64,000 nucleotides of DNA, taken from NCBI RefSeq assembly GCF_004346205.1, contig NZ_SMAM01000001.1, forward strand, positions 124,001 to 188,000. Reading direction: 5' to 3'. Below the pieces are notes generated by a model. The model was given only the letters and a program-made list of their open reading frames with translations. It searched no databases and was not told the origin of the DNA. Each line of letters begins with the position of its first letter. The stretch's first letter is position 1. The stretch is from Bibersteinia trehalosi (GTDB taxonomy: Bacteria; Pseudomonadota; Gammaproteobacteria; Enterobacterales; Pasteurellaceae). The position numbers and the translations under genes are program-made. Positions 60,737 to 64,000 of the stretch are shown here, one piece after another.

Positions 60737-61454
60737 GGGGCTGTCCTAGATAACTAGCTCAAACTCCTCTTAACTAATTGTTTTAAAAAGGAAATTTGAG
60801 ATTTTAAGTCACTGTGATTAAAACGCCATTCACATTCCTTCAAATACAGCTCAAAATGGGCTTTGGGAATGCCGTTAAACTTACGTAAATGGCGTTTTGC
60901 TTGGCTCCAAAAATTCTCAATTCCGTTAATATGGTTTTGATTTTCAGCGAAGTGCGTGCAGTGGTTGATGCGAAAATGATTAAATTCGCTCACATCAAGC
61001 ACATCATAGCTTCGATAGAAATCTGTGTAAACAATGCTGTCCGGTTTCACTTTCTCTCGAATTATCGGCAAAAGTGTGGCAGATTGCATGTTCGGTACGA
61101 CAACGGTGTAAACCTTGCCGTCACGCTTTAACAGCCCGAATAAGGCGGTTTTGCCTGCGGCGCCACGACCTCGTTTGCCTTTTCTAGCACCACCGAAATA
61201 GCTTTCATCCGCTTCAATTTCGCCCTCCAACATTTCCAAATGAGGGCTATGTTGATAGATGAGTAGTCGCAAACGGTGAAAATAATAGGCTGCGGTGGTT
61301 TTGTTTACATTCACCAACTCAGACGCTGTTAGAGCAGTTACGCCTGCGACAAACAGCTCGATGAGCTTATGTTGTTTGTACTGACTTAGACGACTTTTTC
61401 TCATTAGGTTATCTTAACCTAAATGGAGTTTTAGTCGTTATCTAGGACAGCCCC
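60737..61454 (-). mobile_element. IS1016-like insertion sequence (IS1595 family), complete, copy 1
   Basis: 718 bp bounded by ggggctgtcctagataac and its inverse gttatctaggacagcccc. It contains one intact transposase gene on the minus strand. The left flank ends aagcttaa; the right flank (atgttttt) does not repeat it. The matching aagcttaa is instead found beyond copy 2 at 62722-62729. Confidence 0.92.
60754..61404 (-). CDS. IS1016-like transposase
   Basis: 216 residues, intact. DDE-type catalytic residues: Asp in EADESYFGGARKGKRGRGA, Asp in IVYTDFYRSYD and Glu in HINGIENFWSQAKRHLRKFNG, the ISXO2-like core. IS1595-family transposases of the IS1016 group lack a long zinc-ribbon N terminus, as here. 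Ends only 17 bases from the left terminal repeat. Confidence 0.93.
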   Translation of the reverse strand: MRKSRLSQYKQHKLIELFVAGVTALTASELVNVNKTTAAYYFHRLRLLIYQHSPHLEMLEGEIEADESYFGGARKGKRGRGAAGKTALFGLLKRDGKVYTVVVPNMQSATLLPIIREKVKPDSIVYTDFYRSYDVLDVSEFNHFRINHCTHFAENQNHINGIENFWSQAKRHLRKFNGIPKAHFELYLKECEWRFNHSDLKSQISFLKQLVKRSLS

Positions 61455-61569
61455 ATGTTTTTTTATACTCAGCCTTAATACGAGGAATATCCTCAGGGCA
61501 ATATTTCTTCATTTGAGAAAATTGGAAAAATGGTATATCAAACGGGCTGCAAGATTGCGAGGTAAGCAT
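61438..61569 (-). pseudogene. Gene start of unknown function, truncated by IS1016 copy 1
   Basis: The ATG at 61567-61569 has an excellent ribosome site (aaggag). It reads MLTSQSCSPFDIPFFQFSQM and continues through KKYCPEDIPRIKAEYKKTW to the IS end, where the frame closes in the terminal repeat (GCPR stop). The first 39 or so residues are native. It follows the lipoprotein gene by 13 bases, so the two formed an operon. No family recognised. Confidence 0.55.
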
Positions 61570-61582
61570 AAAATCTCCTTAT

Positions 61583-62269
61583 TTAATTCCCCAATGCCCA
61601 CAGCAATAATGGTAATTGACCTACTGCGACAAACGGAAGAAAAATAATTGAAGCAGGTTCTTCTACAACAATATCCATAGCATCCCCTACGATCGTGGAT
61701 GACTTAGTCTGAAACCACATATCTTGCTTGGCTCGAGCAATTTTAAACGGTTGGCTAAATTTGAATTTCTGCAAGATTTCCTCTCGATTACTGATCGAAA
61801 TTACTTGCCCGCCATCTAATATTCCCCAAGCATATAACGCATCTGAAGGTTCATTGTTTTCACGCCCGATACTAAATGGTGCTTGATCTTGAATTTTCTC
61901 TGCCGAGAGTAATTGCTGTCTTTCTGTGTTCGATAGTCTATTTGCAGGCATGATACCCCGATAAATAAAAGTCACCACAGGTTTTGCGTGCTTATCTTTC
62001 TTCGTTAGCCAAATTTCAGGATAGCTATCTGTAAGCCTTTTTCTATAAACTTTATCAAAACTCACAATAGTTGAAAAAGCATCAATATTCTCTTTCCCTT
62101 CAAACGCATAAGAATACGTTTGCCCAATAACAATTAACTTATTCTCCACCACACCTGCGGCAAGAATTTTTTCATCATAAAATCGCACAGTTCTATGATC
62201 TTTCGTTGATGTACAGGCAGCAAGAAACAAACTGACTAATAACAGTATTTTATGAAGCAATTTCATCAT
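61583..62269 (-). CDS. Lipoprotein of unknown function carried between two IS1016 copies
   Basis: 228 residues from the first of two ATGs at 62267-62269, behind agaggaa. The lipobox signal LLHKILLLVSLFLAAC is clear. The mature part has alternating beta segments (LAAGVVENKLIVIGQTYSYAF) and a hydrophobic C-terminal helix (SIIFLPFVAVGQLPLLLWALGN). I recognise no domain. It is cargo of the composite insertion and was probably brought in with it. Confidence 0.75.
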   Translation of the reverse strand: MMKLLHKILLLVSLFLAACTSTKDHRTVRFYDEKILAAGVVENKLIVIGQTYSYAFEGKENIDAFSTIVSFDKVYRKRLTDSYPEIWLTKKDKHAKPVVTFIYRGIMPANRLSNTERQQLLSAEKIQDQAPFSIGRENNEPSDALYAWGILDGGQVISISNREEILQKFKFSQPFKIARAKQDMWFQTKSSTIVGDAMDIVVEEPASIIFLPFVAVGQLPLLLWALGN

Positions 62270-62353
62270 AAATTCCTCTTGTTTATCGTGTAACTTGAGT
62301 TCGTTAAGCATTATATTTGCGAAATAGCAAGCGGTTGAATTTGTAAAATTTTT

Positions 62354-62721
62354 GGGGCTGTCCTAGATAACTAACCTAAACTTCTCTTAACTAATTGTTT
62401 TAAAAAGGAAATTTGAGATTTCAAGTCGCTGTGATTAAAACGCCATTCGCATTCCTTCAAATACAGCTCAAAATGGGCTTTGGGAATGCCGTTAAATTTA
62501 CGCAAATGACGTTTTGCTTGGCTCCGAAAATTCTCAATTCCGTTAATGTGATTTTGATTTTCAACGAAGTGCGTGCTGTGGTTGATGCGAAAATGATTAA
62601 ATTCGCTCACATCAAGCACATCATAGCTTCGATAAAAATCGGTGTAAACAATGCTGTCCGGCTTCACTTTTTCCCGAATAATCGGCAAAAGGAAGTTTTA
62701 GTCGTTATCTAGGACAGCCCC
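62354..62721 (-). mobile_element. IS1016-like element, internally deleted, copy 2
   Basis: 368 bp with both terminal repeats intact. The transposase 3' half (residues PIIREKVKPDSIVYTDFYRS onward) remains, but the 5' half is gone: the join is at cggcaaaag/gaagttttag near 62691, removing about 350 bp relative to copy 1. It can no longer make transposase but could move with copy 1's enzyme. Same orientation as copy 1. Its right flank is aagcttaa. Confidence 0.9.
62371..62694 (-). pseudogene. Transposase fragment in IS1016 copy 2
   Basis: About 105 codons equal to the C-terminal half of the intact transposase, with small changes (for example ENFRSQ for ENFWSQ). The N-terminal catalytic Asp is lost with the deletion. 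Confidence 0.88.
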
Positions 62722-63726
62722 AAGCTTAATGTTTCGCACTAAATCATGAATTAATTTAGGGCCTTGGTAAACCATGGCAGAGTAGAGTTGTAATAAACTT
62801 GCGCCGGCGGCAATTTTCTCTTGTCCGGATTGTACGGAATGGATCCCGCCGCTACCAATAATAGGGATACGCCCTTTTAACTCCATATTAAGGCGAGCTA
62901 AGGTTTGCGTGCTTAATTGGTGTAATGGCTTACCGCTTAGCCCACCCTGTTCCTGTGCAAAAGGTTGCCCTTTTACCATATCTCTGGCTAGTGTGGTATT
63001 GCCAGCAATAACGCCATCAATCTGATGCCGTATAAGGCTATCTGCGACAGCAATGATTTCACTTTCTGTTAGATCAGGGGCGATCTTTAGTACAAGAGGT
63101 TTATAGGTTTGGTAGGTCTCAGCAAGATTTTTTTGTTCTGTTTTAAGCCGAGCAAGGAGATCATCTAATGCTTCGCCATATTGTAAGGTTCGTAAGTTTT
63201 TTGTGTTTGGCGAAGAGATATTTACCGTAATATAACTTGCATAGGGATAAACTTTGCGTAAACAGGTTTGATAATCATCGAAACTATTTTCTATCGGTGT
63301 CAGTGCATTTTTACCAATATTAATTCCTAAAATATCTCGATATTTTGCCTGTTTTATATTTTCAATTAATACGTCTACACCTAGGTTGTTAAAACCATTA
63401 CGGTTAATAATGCCTTGTGATTCCAGCAAACGAAATTGGCGTGGGCGAGGGTTACCTTCTTGCGCTTTTGGGGTAATGGTCCCTACTTCAATAAACCCAA
63501 AACCAAGCTTCGCAAAGCCATCAATAGCTTCGCCATTTTTATCTGCACCAGCAGCTAGGCCGATCGGATTTTTAAAGCGTAATCCCATCACTTCAACAGG
63601 ATGGTCGGGTAGGTTAGGCAGAGGGGATAAAGGCAGCTTACCAAGTAAGCTGAGGGCTCGAATGCTGAAATGGTGAGCGTTTTCTGCATCCATTGAGAAT
63701 AGGGCTTTACGAATTAAACAGTACAT
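62698..63726 (-). CDS. pyrD: Dihydroorotate dehydrogenase (quinone), C-terminus altered by IS insertion
   Basis: Class 2 membrane-associated enzyme of pyrimidine synthesis. 342 residues from the ATG at 63724-63726 (MYCLIRKALFSMDAENAHHF). FMN-site segments GLAAGADKNGEAIDGFAKLGFGFIEVGT and NISSPNTKNL, with catalytic Ser nearby, and IPIIGSGGIHS, are typical. The last seven residues (GAVLDND) and the stop come from the IS1016 terminal repeat. Without the insertion the gene would read ...VRNIKL then TAA, 335 residues, close to E. coli's 336. The added tail is short and at the C terminus, so activity probably survives. Confidence 0.95.
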   Translation of the reverse strand: MYCLIRKALFSMDAENAHHFSIRALSLLGKLPLSPLPNLPDHPVEVMGLRFKNPIGLAAGADKNGEAIDGFAKLGFGFIEVGTITPKAQEGNPRPRQFRLLESQGIINRNGFNNLGVDVLIENIKQAKYRDILGINIGKNALTPIENSFDDYQTCLRKVYPYASYITVNISSPNTKNLRTLQYGEALDDLLARLKTEQKNLAETYQTYKPLVLKIAPDLTESEIIAVADSLIRHQIDGVIAGNTTLARDMVKGQPFAQEQGGLSGKPLHQLSTQTLARLNMELKGRIPIIGSGGIHSVQSGQEKIAAGASLLQLYSAMVYQGPKLIHDLVRNIKLGAVLDND

Positions 63727-63804
63727 GTTGTAAATTTTCCGAGAAAAATCACCGCTTGTTAGATTTCGTCTAATCTGCATGATCATAGACTTTTAAAACA
63801 ATAA

Positions 63805-63829
63805 AAAGCCCAATCAATAGATTGGGCTA
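63805..63829 (-). terminator. prs terminator
   Basis: Stem agcccaat / attgggct; the T-run (tttttat) is on the minus strand. Confidence 0.85.
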
Positions 63830-63837
63830 AATGAATG

Positions 63838-64000
63838 TTAGTGGCTAAACATGGCTGAAATGGATTCTTCGTTACTGATACGGCGAATCGCTTCCGCTAG
63901 CATGCCAGATAAAGTTAATTGGCGCACTTTATTTAATGCGCGGATTTCCGCAGAAAGTGGAATAGTGTCGGTGATTATCACCTCATCTAAGGCTTCATTT
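63838..64000 (-). CDS. prs: Ribose-phosphate pyrophosphokinase, C-terminal part (runs off the right edge)
   Basis: The last 53 codons read [20 protein letters not shown], then a region ending SISAMFSH before TAA. This is the conserved C terminus of PRPP synthetase (E. coli ends ISAMFEH). Makes PRPP for nucleotide and histidine synthesis. The rest lies outside the window. Confidence 0.93.
   Translation of the reverse strand, partial: NEALDEVIITDTIPLSAEIRALNKVRQLTLSGMLAEAIRRISNEESISAMFSH

Overview
The window is a contiguous piece of a Pasteurellaceae chromosome. The main evidence is the repeated DNA-uptake core ACAAGCGGT (or ACCGCTTGT), often followed by A/T tracts and frequently in inverted pairs that act as terminators. 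This is the Actinobacillus pleuropneumoniae/Mannheimia type of uptake signal, not the Haemophilus influenzae type. AT-rich base use, the pilin sequence, IS1016-like elements and gene pairs such as trpR-mtgA, secG-tRNA-Leu and mukFEB fit the same family. I cannot name the species from sequence alone.

Layout. 1-1085: start of the type IV pilus operon (pilA and a partial pilB, minus strand). 1260-5980: radA; an antiporter-family lysine transporter behind a lysine riboswitch; hns; a possible small RNA; rnhA. 5992-13748: an operon with predicted CRP and FNR control. It encodes a Tat-exported binding protein, a permease, a fused permease-ATPase, a second ATPase and a fumarate-reductase-like flavoprotein, followed by cvpA. 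13976-19370: a decayed two-partner-secretion locus. It holds an fhaB gene with its middle deleted, a lipase-like toxin tip, tandem lipoprotein genes that look like immunity genes, an orphan toxin tip, a frameshifted third immunity gene and a small membrane protein. 19421-25215: FadI/FadJ homologues that lack key catalytic residues, a YdgA-family protein and ttcA.

25296-30211: a histidine leader peptide and attenuator before a transporter gene, then xthA and a short sialic-acid cluster (nanQ, an RpiR-type regulator, nanA). 30400-39388: secG, tRNA-Leu(CAG), epmB, ycaO, nrdDG behind an FNR box, rng and potD. 39677-42317: a phosphate transporter operon on the minus strand. 42572-46438: pheS, pheT and ihfA, with a 160-bp MITE-like palindrome between pheS and pheT. 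46493-53945: envelope and housekeeping genes (NlpC/P60 lipoprotein, yejM, yejL, can, a cold-shock gene, yceB-like, lolA, trpR, mtgA, rimK). 54058-60660: the condensin operon mukFEB. 60737-62721: two IS1016-like copies around a lipoprotein gene, inserted as one unit exactly at the stop codon of pyrD. The window ends in pyrD and the 3' part of prs.

The most interesting parts are the lipase-toxin/lipoprotein-immunity array, the dismantled FadIJ active sites, the Tat/flavoprotein ABC operon, and the composite IS1016 insertion whose 8-bp target duplication brackets both copies. Three amino-acid regulatory signals are visible: a lysine riboswitch, a His attenuator and the trpR gene.
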